A program made the position numbers and the translations under genes. A stretch of DNA of 64,000 nucleotides from Citricoccus alkalitolerans (GTDB taxonomy: Bacteria; Actinomycetota; Actinomycetes; Actinomycetales; Micrococcaceae). The stretch spans positions 1,612,001 to 1,676,000 of the forward strand of contig NZ_BAAALH010000002.1 of assembly GCF_039528175.1 (NCBI RefSeq). The letters are read 5' to 3'. Shown here piece by piece: positions 1-7,842 of the stretch. Numbering within the stretch: the stretch's first letter is position 1; every line of letters starts with the position of its first letter. The notes beneath the pieces are model-generated. The model was not told the origin of the DNA. It ran no database searches and was given only the letters and a program-made list of their open reading frames with translations.

Positions 1-714
1 AGGCTGGCGGGCACCGCTCAGTCCCTGACCGACGTCGACGCCCGGGTCTCCGTGTGCCGTGCCTGCCCGCGGCTGGTGGACTGGCGGGAATCGGTGGCGG
101 CGGGCAAACGCAAGGCCTTTCTCGGCGAGCCCTATTGGGGCCGTCCCGTGCCGTCGCTGGGAGATGAGCAGCCACGTGTCCTCGTGGTGGGGTTGGCCCC
201 GGCCGCGCACGGCGGGAACCGCACCGGCCGGATGTTCACCGGTGACCGCTCGGGGGACTGGATCCACGCGGCCCTGTACCGGGCCGGCTACGCCGCCCGG
301 CCGACGTCGGTGTCCGCCGGGGACGGGCAGCGCCTCAGGGGCGTCCGCATGGTGGCCCCGGTGCACTGCGCCCCGCCGGACAACAAGCCGACGCCGGCCG
401 AGCGGGCCGCGTGCGGACCGTGGCTGGACCGCGAACTCCAGTTGGCCACCACCGTGGAGTCGATCCTGGTGCTGGGCGGTATCGGCTGGCAGTCCCTGCA
501 TGCCGCAGCGGCACGCGTGGGCTGGGCTCTGCCGCGTCCACGGGCGACGTTCGGCCACGGAGCGCAGACGGTGTTCACGGTGCCGGGCAGTGGTGCCGAT
601 GCCGGCAGTTCGAGGACGGTGCGCGTGATCGGCTCTTACCACGTCTCCCAGCAGAACACCTTTACCGGGCGCTTGACGGAGCAGATGCTGGACGAGGTCA
701 TCGCCCGGCTGTGA
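1..714 (+). CDS. Family 5 uracil-DNA glycosylase, 5' truncated by window edge
   Basis: This is a uracil-DNA glycosylase of the UDGb (family 5) type, which excises uracil and other deaminated bases from DNA. The reading frame is open to base 1, and CRACPRLVDWRE (encoded from about base 55) is the usual N-terminal Fe-S cysteine region, so the true start lies upstream. The GTG at 52 would begin inside that motif. The signature GLAPAAHGGNRTGRMFTGD is present, and near the C-terminus SYHVSQQNTFTG matches the family H-x-SQxN loop. Family identity comes from these motifs. Whether it shares a transcript with an upstream gene cannot be seen. It converges on thpR with an 17-base gap. Confidence 0.9.
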   Translation, partial: RLAGTAQSLTDVDARVSVCRACPRLVDWRESVAAGKRKAFLGEPYWGRPVPSLGDEQPRVLVVGLAPAAHGGNRTGRMFTGDRSGDWIHAALYRAGYAARPTSVSAGDGQRLRGVRMVAPVHCAPPDNKPTPAERAACGPWLDRELQLATTVESILVLGGIGWQSLHAAAARVGWALPRPRATFGHGAQTVFTVPGSGADAGSSRTVRVIGSYHVSQQNTFTGRLTEQMLDEVIARL

Positions 715-731
715 ACGGCCCGCGCGCCACG

Positions 732-1280
732 TCAAGGGGACAAGGGCACCGTCTTCACGATCCGGTGCCGCGGCCGGTGGCCATGTCCCTGGAGCGTCGA
801 CTCGACCAGGTGCACCTCATCCACGGTCCAGATCCGGGAGCTGAACGTTTCCAGCACGCGGATCCAGCGCGTGGCATTCGTGCGGCCAGGGCGCGCCAGC
901 GTCAGGTGCGGATGAAAGGCCTTGCCATCGGGCACGACGCCGGCCCGGTTGCCCGCCCCACGCGCCTTCCGTGCCAGCCGGGTCAGGTCCTCCGCACCGT
1001 CCTCGACGCCCAGCCACACCACCGCGGCACTGTCCGGATGGGGGAACGCCCCGGCCCCGTGCAGGCCGCAGGGGAAGGACTCGACGCTCCGGACGGCGTC
1101 GTCCAGGTTCTCCTCGAGTGGCTCGATGGAACGGTCCGGCACGGAACCGAAGAACGCGAGCGTCAGGTGCATGTGCTCCGGGCCGGTCCACATCAGGCCC
1201 GGGCGGACGGAGAGGAACTCGGCCAGCTCCTCGCGGACGTCCTCGGGCGGGTAGACGGCCACGAACATGCGGGTACCCAT
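732..1280 (-). CDS. thpR: RNA 2',3'-cyclic phosphodiesterase (2H family)
   Basis: A 182-residue 2H-phosphoesterase, the usual ThpR (LigT) size. It hydrolyses 2',3'-cyclic phosphate RNA ends. Both catalytic HxTx motifs are visible: HLTLAFFG near residue 60 and HPHLTLAR near residue 130. The chosen ATG at 1280 has no Shine-Dalgarno sequence but follows TAAAAT at 5 bases on the minus strand, which suits a leaderless transcript. An ATG four codons downstream (MFVAVYPP) is an alternative start. The gene converges on the UDG gene and lies downstream of the FUSC gene with 85 bases between them, so co-transcription is possible but unproven. Confidence 0.88.
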   Translation of the reverse strand: MGTRMFVAVYPPEDVREELAEFLSVRPGLMWTGPEHMHLTLAFFGSVPDRSIEPLEENLDDAVRSVESFPCGLHGAGAFPHPDSAAVVWLGVEDGAEDLTRLARKARGAGNRAGVVPDGKAFHPHLTLARPGRTNATRWIRVLETFSSRIWTVDEVHLVESTLQGHGHRPRHRIVKTVPLSP

Positions 1281-1365
1281 GGACGATTTTTATGCCACGC
1301 AAGGTCTGGAGAGCAAGACGCCGTTGCCTCAGAGCGAGGCCGAGCGGCGAGGATCCGGTCAGTGT

Positions 1366-2517
1366 TCACGAGTCGTCTTTGGCTTCACGAACCTCGCGGG
1401 CGGAGGCCACGTCATCGACGATGACGGCGAGGTGCCTCAGGCTGGTGATCAGCGAACCGTACACCGGCCAGGCCGACTGCGGGAGGTCGTGGTCCTGGGA
1501 CATGGACTCGGAAAGGTTCGTCAGCCGGTCGTTGACCGGCTCCACCTCAGCATCGGGGTCGGCGATCGAACGTCCACAGTCGCGCAGGATCAATGACCAC
1601 TGATCGCGGAAGCGGTCATCCCACTGGCCCTCGGCGTAGGTGGCCTCATGCAGAGTCCTCGCCAGATGCCGGAGGTGGGAGACGCCCTCGTCCAGGCGCG
1701 CGAGGATCTCGACGTAGTCGTCCTGCTTCCCGTTCCCGGTCAGCGGCGTGCGGAGCCTGACGCCGTGCCGGCGGAGATACATGCGGGGATTGGCGCGCCG
1801 GCTCTCACGGGCGAAGCGCACGAACTCCCATGCGGTCCGCGTGTCGTCTTCCATGGACTCGGTCTGGGACATCCACGCCTCGGCCCGGTCCGTGTCCCAG
1901 GACTGCGAGAACTCGTCCGCCATCTCCTCCAGAACGCTGCCCATGCGACGGTTGACGGAATCGACGTAGCGGGCCGCCTGCCGGTCCCGGAGCGGCGGAA
2001 TGATGAGAAGGTTGACGGCGATGCCCGCGGCAACGCCAACGCCGACCTCGATCATGCGATCCCCCAAGAGGGGTTCCTGATCCTCGAAGCCGCTGCTGAG
2101 AAGGAATATCGCGGTGGTGGCGATGGCTATTCCTTCGTCGCGAATCCAATGGATGCGGGCTGCCACCATCCCCACCAACAGGGCCAGCGCATAGGTCCAG
2201 ACGCTGACCCCGAGGAAGTTGCCGATGATGAACGACAATCCGACGCCGAGGGCAGAGGCAATGGACGTCTGCACCCCGTGAGTCAGGGATCGGTACACCG
2301 TCGCGTGGACCGTCAACAGAGCCGTCCAGGGCGCGAGGAACGGCATCTGTGTCTCCAGGATGGTGATGGAGAACCACCAGGCCACCGTCGCCGCGATCAC
2401 GCACTTGACGGTTTGAGTGACGGCGGAGAGGAAGGCCGGCCGGCGGGCGGTCTCGAGCCATCGATCAGCCCAGCGGGGAGCCCGCTGCCCCCCGTGGGTG
2501 GCGCTAACTGAACTCAT
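1366..2517 (-). CDS. FUSC / aromatic acid exporter-type membrane protein
   Basis: A 383-residue integral membrane protein. The N-terminal half holds about six hydrophobic segments (for example around residues 35-55, 85-105 and 165-185). The C-terminal half is a long charged, probably coiled cytosolic region. This arrangement matches FUSC/ArAE-like transporters, proposed to export aromatic acids, although no substrate can be read from sequence. The start MSSVSATHGG lies back to back with rimI, leaving about 105 bases for divergent promoters. Nothing suggests truncation. The family call rests on topology and general similarity and the transport role is inferred. Confidence 0.72.
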   Translation of the reverse strand: MSSVSATHGGQRAPRWADRWLETARRPAFLSAVTQTVKCVIAATVAWWFSITILETQMPFLAPWTALLTVHATVYRSLTHGVQTSIASALGVGLSFIIGNFLGVSVWTYALALLVGMVAARIHWIRDEGIAIATTAIFLLSSGFEDQEPLLGDRMIEVGVGVAAGIAVNLLIIPPLRDRQAARYVDSVNRRMGSVLEEMADEFSQSWDTDRAEAWMSQTESMEDDTRTAWEFVRFARESRRANPRMYLRRHGVRLRTPLTGNGKQDDYVEILARLDEGVSHLRHLARTLHEATYAEGQWDDRFRDQWSLILRDCGRSIADPDAEVEPVNDRLTNLSESMSQDHDLPQSAWPVYGSLITSLRHLAVIVDDVASAREVREAKDDS

Positions 2518-2622
2518 GTTGATCGTGCCCTGTTGCTGCTCACCCCGTCACCCTAGCGCCGGATCAAGGTGAGCGTAGAGTGCGGTGGTTCCTCATGGTG
2601 CGTCATTCGTAGAATGGCCCGC

Positions 2623-3213
2623 ATGCCTACTCCCGCCGAGCCGATGGACGAGTTCGATGCCACCTCCTCGACCGCCGCTGACCCCGTGCTGCCTCTCGGC
2701 TATTCGCTGCGACCCCTGGACTGGGCCGACCTGCCGGCCGTACATGCCCTGGAGAACCGGCTGTTCCCGCTCGATGCCTGGCCGCTGTCCTTCTTCGAGG
2801 AGGAACTCGCCCAGGCCGTCCCGGAGTCAGACGGCGGCACGCGCGACTACCGCGTGACCACCGGCCCAAAAGGTGAGGCGGACGCGGGGGAGGGCGCCGA
2901 TGCCGTGGTCGGGTATTGCGGGTTGATGTGCGTGCCGCCGCTGGCCGATGTGCAGACCATCGCCGTGGCTCCTGAGGCCGAGGGGCGGGGTCTGGGTACG
3001 GCGATGCTGCTGTGGATGGTGGCCGAGGCCGCGCGGCGCCGGGCGACTGACCTGCTGCTCGAGGTGCGGGCGGACAACCCACGGGCCCAGCAGCTGTACG
3101 CGCGCCACGGTTTTGAGCATATCCACACCCGCGCCGGCTACTATCCGGGGGACGCCCAACAGGGTACCGGCCGGGTGGACGCCTTGATTATGCGGCGGCA
3201 CTTGCTGGTCTGA
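2623..3213 (+). CDS. rimI: Ribosomal protein S18-alanine N-acetyltransferase (GNAT)
   Basis: A GNAT-fold acetyltransferase of about 196 residues. The acetyl-CoA loop is VAPEAEGRGLGTAML, followed by LLLEVRADNPRAQQLYARHGF and a C-terminal YY, typical of RimI. RimI acetylates the N-terminal alanine of ribosomal protein S18. The start at 2623 is chosen because TAGAAT lies 7 bases before this ATG, a leaderless arrangement also seen at tsaD (49319) and 60981. ATG 2614 and GTG 2569 are alternatives. In many actinobacteria rimI directly precedes tsaD. Here tsaD is about 46 kb away with the whole flagellar locus between them. Confidence 0.88.
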   Translation: MPTPAEPMDEFDATSSTAADPVLPLGYSLRPLDWADLPAVHALENRLFPLDAWPLSFFEEELAQAVPESDGGTRDYRVTTGPKGEADAGEGADAVVGYCGLMCVPPLADVQTIAVAPEAEGRGLGTAMLLWMVAEAARRRATDLLLEVRADNPRAQQLYARHGFEHIHTRAGYYPGDAQQGTGRVDALIMRRHLLV

Positions 3214-3308
3214 AGCACCGCATCGCGAGCATGATCACCGCGGTCGGTGTCCAACCGCGAGGCCCGGCCTGTCTCTGACTCATCCGCGGTCAGGAACACC
3301 AAAGGAGC

Positions 3309-4214
3309 CTATGGGCAGGTCCCGGGCTGGAACGGCTTTCCGCCAGGGTTGTACCGGGCGAAGACGAAGTCCTGAGAATGGCCATTGCCGACGAGCCGGT
3401 AGGCTCCGGTGCCGCTCAGGCGGTACCGGGTCCCGCTGATGCGGGTGAGTTCGGCGTTCTGCGCCGTGATCGTCCGGGGGAGGGTCGACGCACAGACATA
3501 GTCCGCGAGATCGACCTCGGCGGCCCACGGCAATTGAAACCTCGAGCCGGACGTGACACGCACCCGCAGGGCCACACCGTAGGAGTTGCTGCTGGGATCC
3601 ACGCTGATCTTCGGCGCGGCGAACGTGGCTGGGTCCACCGCGGGCATGGCTGGATTGGCGCAGTAGCCCACCGTGGTGGAGGCGCCGGGAGCCAGCGTCC
3701 GGTGGTGGCCCACGCCGCCGAGGGTCCAGCGCCCGGTGGCGGGATCGTAACCGGTGGTCGCCCCTTCCCAGAGGCTTCGGAGAGTACCGACGCCGCCCTC
3801 CTTGACCTTCCTCGGATCCAGTCCCCAGTAGGGTCCCTTGCTGGTATCAAAGGTGATCGACCAGGTGACGGCTGTCGCCGACTTGTTGGTGACGCGGAAT
3901 TCATGGCAGAAGCCCAGGCCTGTGGGTCCGTCGTAACGGAACGATCCTGACGTCGCGGAAGCCGGCGCCGAGGAATAGGCCAGACGGGGATCCAGATTGA
4001 GGGGCACCGCCCCGTCAACGCCGGCGTTGCCACCCACGACACCGCCGTTCGTTCCCCACGAGCCGGTGGAGACCTGGGCGGTGACCGTGCCGCTCTGAGA
4101 CCACAGGGCCGCCGCACCGGAGAGGCTGAGCCCGCCGAGGAACACGGTGAGGAATACCGCGACGGCGGTTCTCCAGGTCCGGCGGGACGGTCCGCCACGG
4201 CGTTCGGCACTCAT
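3309..4214 (-). CDS. Secreted surface protein with SipW-type signal peptide
   Basis: A 301-residue secreted protein of unknown function. After a basic start there is a hydrophobic segment, then AALWSQSGTVTAQVSTGSWG. This W-S/N-x-S-G-x-V/I pattern is shared with the other two proteins of the locus and is typical of precursors cut by SipW-type peptidases. The mature part is rich in Thr, Ser and Gly and has two or more cysteine-containing beta-like stretches. The ATG at 4214 overlaps the sipW stop codon by one base, so the genes are translationally coupled. A structural or adhesive surface role, as for TasA-like fibres, is inferred from context only. Confidence 0.75.
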   Translation of the reverse strand: MSAERRGGPSRRTWRTAVAVFLTVFLGGLSLSGAAALWSQSGTVTAQVSTGSWGTNGGVVGGNAGVDGAVPLNLDPRLAYSSAPASATSGSFRYDGPTGLGFCHEFRVTNKSATAVTWSITFDTSKGPYWGLDPRKVKEGGVGTLRSLWEGATTGYDPATGRWTLGGVGHHRTLAPGASTTVGYCANPAMPAVDPATFAAPKISVDPSSNSYGVALRVRVTSGSRFQLPWAAEVDLADYVCASTLPRTITAQNAELTRISGTRYRLSGTGAYRLVGNGHSQDFVFARYNPGGKPFQPGTCP

Positions 4215-4876
4215 CAATGCACTTTCTCTGACCGGTCAGGACTCGCTGCATACTCTGCGGCCGGGGTGGTGACTGACGCATCCAATGCATCGGAGGCCTC
4301 CGTGGCGAGCTGGCCATTCCGCGCTTCGCGACAGTGATGGATGGCCCCGCGGCTCGTGGTGAAGGTGCCGAAGGCGATCAGGGTGAAAGCAAGAGCCGTG
4401 ATCATCGCGCCGCGGTCGGTCCGTCCGAGTGCACTGGCGAGGAAGCCAACGTAGGGGACGGCATACATCAGCGTTCCCCGCACCTGGATGTCCTGGACGG
4501 GCTTCGGATCCACTTCGTCGTTGTTGTCGCCCTGAGTGATGAGCAGGCGTTCGCCGTTCTGACCCGCTGTCAGCGCGGTGATCCGGTGGGTGATGACCTC
4601 CGGCCGGCCGGACTCCATCTGGAAGGTGATGATGTCATCCACCTGCAACGCGTCGGCAGGTGTGGGTTTGACCACCAGGAAGGTACCGGCCGGATAAGAC
4701 GGAGCCATTGAGTTGGTCAACACGGAGTAGGTCTGTGATCCGGAGGCCGACGGAATGATGATCAGGACGATCGCGGCCAGAGCCGAGATGCATAGGAAAC
4801 CGAAGGACAACGCCTGGCCGATCCACTCCAGCCAGGTGGGGACCCGATGGCGGGTCCGGTGGGGCCGAAGGCTCAT
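4214..4876 (-). CDS. sipW: SipW-type (ER/archaeal-type) signal peptidase I
   Basis: A 220-residue signal peptidase I. A transmembrane segment (about residues 20-42) precedes the catalytic serine in TNSMAPSYPAG (Ser56). The second motif is VITHRI with His97 where bacterial-type enzymes have a catalytic lysine, which marks the Ser-His ER/SipW type. QGDNND near residue 116 is the usual acidic box. A second hydrophobic segment lies near residue 155. It sits inside an operon with three proteins that have SipW-type signal peptides, so these are the likely substrates. Assignment is firm for the enzyme class, and substrate specificity is inferred. Confidence 0.88.
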   Translation of the reverse strand: MSLRPHRTRHRVPTWLEWIGQALSFGFLCISALAAIVLIIIPSASGSQTYSVLTNSMAPSYPAGTFLVVKPTPADALQVDDIITFQMESGRPEVITHRITALTAGQNGERLLITQGDNNDEVDPKPVQDIQVRGTLMYAVPYVGFLASALGRTDRGAMITALAFTLIAFGTFTTSRGAIHHCREARNGQLATEASDALDASVTTPAAEYAASPDRSEKVH

Positions 4877-4886
4877 GACTGGGTCC

Positions 4887-5441
4887 TCACTGGGTCTGTG
4901 TCGCGGTGATCGGCACGGTCACGGTAGCCGTGGCATGGGACAGGGTTTCGGGGGCGTTCTCCGGGAGAGTCATCCGGAGGCAGATCTGCGCGGTGGTGCC
5001 CTGGGTGATGGTGGTGGTGGCCGGCGCCGAGGCGTAGGCGGCGTCGGCACACCTCTGGGACTCCGGCATGAGAGACGACCAGACTGTCACGGAGGCAGGC
5101 AGGGCTGCGTTCGGGGACGTCACGTGCGGTTGGCCTGCAGCCACGCTGACCGAGAAGGGTGCGCTCGCATTCGTGGCGTTCTTCACGGTGACCACCGAGT
5201 AGGCCGGGGCCGTCGGCGTCAGTGCGGTGCCCGGGTCCTCCAGCGCCACGGTGGCGGCCACGCCGTTGACGATCATCGGGGTGCCGTTGATTTCGACTCT
5301 GAAGTCAGCCGACTGTACGGTGCCCGAGTTCGCCGGCGCAGCGGTGTTCCAGAGAGCCCAGGTGCCCCCGACCCCGCAGAGACCCGCCACCAGCGCCAGG
5401 GCGATGACTGCGGCGCTCTGCAGCAACGTCTTGATGCGCAT
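4887..5441 (-). CDS. TasA-like secreted protein with SipW-type signal peptide
   Basis: A 184-residue secreted protein. The N-terminal hydrophobic stretch (residues 7-28) runs into GGTWALWNTAAPANSGTVQS, the W-x-x-x-A-x-x-x-S-G-x-V/I signature of SipW-dependent precursors. The mature domain is a single Thr/Ala/Val-rich beta domain with YSVVTVKNATNASAPFSVSV, like a fibre subunit. Two cysteines (near 135 and 155) could form a disulfide. The gene lies 10 bases upstream of sipW on the same strand. Function beyond cell-surface location is not readable from sequence. Confidence 0.75.
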   Translation of the reverse strand: MRIKTLLQSAAVIALALVAGLCGVGGTWALWNTAAPANSGTVQSADFRVEINGTPMIVNGVAATVALEDPGTALTPTAPAYSVVTVKNATNASAPFSVSVAAGQPHVTSPNAALPASVTVWSSLMPESQRCADAAYASAPATTTITQGTTAQICLRMTLPENAPETLSHATATVTVPITATQTQ

Positions 5442-5542
5442 GTCAACTCCTCGGGAAGCGAAGGGCGGTGGTGGCGGGTCGTGCGGGTACGGGGAGGACC
5501 ACAGTGGGTGGTCAGGAGCGGGTCGCCCGATTCAGACTATGA

Positions 5543-6082
5543 TCACCGGACGGGCTGGGGTGCCTGCTGGTCCAAGACGTAGCGGACCTGGGAGAGATCC
5601 AGGGTCTTGCTCATGTCCTCGATGCCGTTGGCGTTGAAGGCCAGGGTGGCGGAGGCCGTGTAGCTTCCGTCCTCAACCGGGGCGGAAGCGGTGTTCGAGT
5701 CGATCAGTACGTTCGTCCCACCCCGGGGAGTTACCGCGAAGGACTCCAGCTTCAGGTTGTTGGTGAAGCCGCTGGTCACATCGTCGGTGTCCACGGACAG
5801 CGCGGCCGTGAGATGGTCACCCTCGAGCCCGACCGCCACGTCCTGCGTGTACGTCAGTTTCTCTCCGGGAACCATGCGGTAGGCGGAGATGTCCGGGATC
5901 GCGCTCTGGGACAGATTCGTGGTCCAGACACCCTTGCTGGGAGTCAGGCTCATGGCGCCGGTCGAAATCGATCCGGCGTTGGCGGTCTGCGATGTGTTCC
6001 ACACGGCGAGGGTGCCGCCACCACCGAGGAGGAGGGCCACGCCCAGGCCGGTGACGATAGCGCCCTTGGTCATCTTCTTCAT
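5543..6082 (-). CDS. Alternate-type signal peptide protein, probable surface-fibre subunit
   Basis: First gene of the SipW operon, 179 residues. MKKMTKGAIVTGLGVALLLG begins a lysine-rich signal peptide continued by GGTLAVWNTSQTANAGSIS, the same W-N-x-x-x-x-A-x-x-G-x-I pattern as its neighbours. The mature protein has alternating beta-like segments and repeated acidic loops (DTDDVTSGFTNNLKLES). A good ribosome site, AAGGGG, precedes the ATG by 9 bases. 101 bases separate it from the next gene. By analogy with Bacillus TasA/TapA-SipW it may be a secreted polymer subunit. That role is inference. Confidence 0.75.
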   Translation of the reverse strand: MKKMTKGAIVTGLGVALLLGGGGTLAVWNTSQTANAGSISTGAMSLTPSKGVWTTNLSQSAIPDISAYRMVPGEKLTYTQDVAVGLEGDHLTAALSVDTDDVTSGFTNNLKLESFAVTPRGGTNVLIDSNTASAPVEDGSYTASATLAFNANGIEDMSKTLDLSQVRYVLDQQAPQPVR

Positions 6083-6403
6083 ATCAAAACCCCTTGTTGA
6101 GAACGATCTTCACCGGAACTGGCGGGGATGCCAGCACCGGCGTCGATACTGAGACGGCTAGGAAGGTCCGGTGTCCGGTCGACGGGGATGTCGATACCGA
6201 TCACGGCTTCCTGACGACCTTCATTTCAGGCCCTCGTCCTCAAGGTGGCCCTCCGGATTGACGTCGGATCGCCACAAGGATTCCCGCAGACTCCCCGTGC
6301 CGATCTTGAGGTTTCCTTTGGGCGGCCTGACCGGCCTGGTTCTTGAGCAAAGCTTTGGGGAAAGCCCGGCGCGGTCCTGCGGGAGCGGGAGCATCATGGG
6401 GCC
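6083..6403. other. Intergenic region between the SipW locus and the HPt-like gene
   Basis: 321 bases without a convincing gene. It separates divergent transcription units, so it must hold the promoter of the SipW operon (minus) and of the HPt-like gene (plus). A region with repeated GATGTCGATACC-like words (about 6143-6200) and TTGAGGTTTCC near 6308 are visible, but no promoter is clear enough to annotate. Confidence 0.4.
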
Positions 6404-6808
6404 ATGACCACTGCCCCAGTACTCGATACTGATGCGCTGGGCCGGTTGGGGGAACAACTGGGCGACACAGACATGTTGTGCGAATTCATCCGTCGCTATG
6501 AGGCCCTGCTGGACCAGCGCGTCGAACGACTCCAGCGCGCCCTTTCCGCCCAGGACCACGAAGACTGGATGGACGCCGTCCTCAGCCTCAGGACCTCCTC
6601 GGCCATGGCCGGTGCCCACGCGCTGTCCACGTTGGCGGCCCGTCTCCAGGACGACTTCGCGCACTGCCCGCTGTCGCCCGTCCACTGGCCCGGCAGGGAC
6701 TGTCTAGCCGAGATCATGGGAGCCCTGCGCCAGTTGGCCGCCGAGACCGCCCGGCAGTTGCGGCTGTTCCTGCAGCAGGTGGGTGTGGCGACCGGGCAAA
6801 AAACCTGA
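6404..6808 (+). CDS. HPt-like protein lacking the phospho-accepting histidine
   Basis: A 134-residue all-helical protein resembling a histidine-phosphotransfer (HPt) domain. Residues 24-83 follow the HPt pattern: FIRRYEALLDQRVERLQRAL, then WMDAVLSLRTSSAMAGAHAL in place of the usual x-x-AHxLKGSSxxxGAxxL. The alignment puts Leu60 where the phosphorylated His should be, while the S-S-A-x-x-G-A part is kept. It therefore cannot be a classical phosphorelay protein and may instead bind a partner. The adjacent response regulator/histidine kinase pair makes a regulatory link plausible. The fold is inferred from pattern only. Confidence 0.65.
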   Translation: MTTAPVLDTDALGRLGEQLGDTDMLCEFIRRYEALLDQRVERLQRALSAQDHEDWMDAVLSLRTSSAMAGAHALSTLAARLQDDFAHCPLSPVHWPGRDCLAEIMGALRQLAAETARQLRLFLQQVGVATGQKT

Positions 6809-6852
6809 GTTCGCCGCTCACGTCGGCGGGCTGGCCGCCGGCGTTCAGTTCC

Positions 6853-7785
6853 CTAGTGGACGTCGTGTGGGCTGCCGGCCATGCGGTAGCCCACGCCGCG
6901 TACGGTCTGCACCCACCGCGGCGTCCTTGGATCGTCCTGTAGCTTGCGTCGCAGGTTGCCCAGGTGCACCTCAATAGTGCGCTCGTCCGCTTGAGAGACG
7001 AACGTCCCGTTGTCCGGCTCGTCCCCCCGGACGATCCGGGACAGCTCCGACTTCGACCGCACGACGCGGCCGCTGCGCATCAGCGTTTCCAGCAGCAGGA
7101 ACTCGGTCGGTGTCAATGACATCTCGCGGCCCATCACCACCACCTGGTGCACCGTCGGGTACAGCTCCAGCCCGTCCAGGGACAGGTGTCGATCGACCTG
7201 AATCAGCTTCACGGTGGATGCTTCGGATGCCTTCTCCCCACTTTGAGTTTGCGGACCGGACGCACCCACCGGCGGGGCCGTCGTCGGAAAGTGCACAGGG
7301 CCGGAGGGGGAGGAGACGGCACCGGAGTCCGTGGGCACGAGGGACGACGACGGCCCACAGGACTGTTCGATGCCTCCCGGCGGCGCTGGGACAGCCGGGG
7401 CAGCGGTGCGGCCGCCGCGTGGACGGCGCAGCATGGCCTCGATCCGTGCCCGCAGCACGCGCGGGCGGAACGGCTTCGTGAGATAGTCGTCCGCACCGGC
7501 GTCCAAGCCCAGGAGGGTGTCGATCTCCTCGCCACGGGCGGTCAGCATCACCACGTAGGCATCGGTGAACTGGCGTACCTGGCGGGTGACTTCGTAACCG
7601 TCGATGTCCGGCAGACCCAGGTCCACGGTGATCAGCACGGGATCGTTCCTGCGGACGAGACTGACCCCGTCCATCCCGTTGGCCGCCTCGTGCACTTCGA
7701 AACCGGACTGGCCGAGGAGGGAGACCATGAGCCCCCGGATGTCATCGTCATCCTCAATGACGACCGCGACACGGCGATCCTCCAC
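6853..7785 (-). CDS. OmpR/PhoB-family response regulator
   Basis: A two-component response regulator of about 310 residues. The receiver domain carries IEDDDD (acidic pocket), Asp55 in VDLGLPD as phospho-acceptor, LTARGEE and the conserved Lys in YLTKPF. The C-terminal winged helix (about 210-305) contains LTPTEFLLLETLM and TVRGVGYRM, the OmpR/PhoB hallmark. The linker between domains is unusually long, about 90 residues, and rich in Pro, Ser and Gly. GTG at 7785 is chosen because GGGGGTG lies 6 bases upstream; TTG 7800 is an alternative. Divergent from the kinase gene with only 57 bases between starts. Confidence 0.87.
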   Translation of the reverse strand: MEDRRVAVVIEDDDDIRGLMVSLLGQSGFEVHEAANGMDGVSLVRRNDPVLITVDLGLPDIDGYEVTRQVRQFTDAYVVMLTARGEEIDTLLGLDAGADDYLTKPFRPRVLRARIEAMLRRPRGGRTAAPAVPAPPGGIEQSCGPSSSLVPTDSGAVSSPSGPVHFPTTAPPVGASGPQTQSGEKASEASTVKLIQVDRHLSLDGLELYPTVHQVVVMGREMSLTPTEFLLLETLMRSGRVVRSKSELSRIVRGDEPDNGTFVSQADERTIEVHLGNLRRKLQDDPRTPRWVQTVRGVGYRMAGSPHDVH

Positions 7786-7842
7786 GCGAAACACCCCCAA
7801 GATAGTCTGAGGTCCAAGGCTATCGTGGAGTGGGGGTGTCTC

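Noticed and set aside
1267..1596. Small plus-strand frame opposite the FUSC gene end
   Set aside because: It overlaps coding sequence on the other strand, has no homologous motif and no ribosome site.
4788..4795. GCATAGGA inside sipW considered as a sixth GCATAGGG-type site
   Set aside because: It differs at the last base and lies inside a coding sequence on the non-coding strand.
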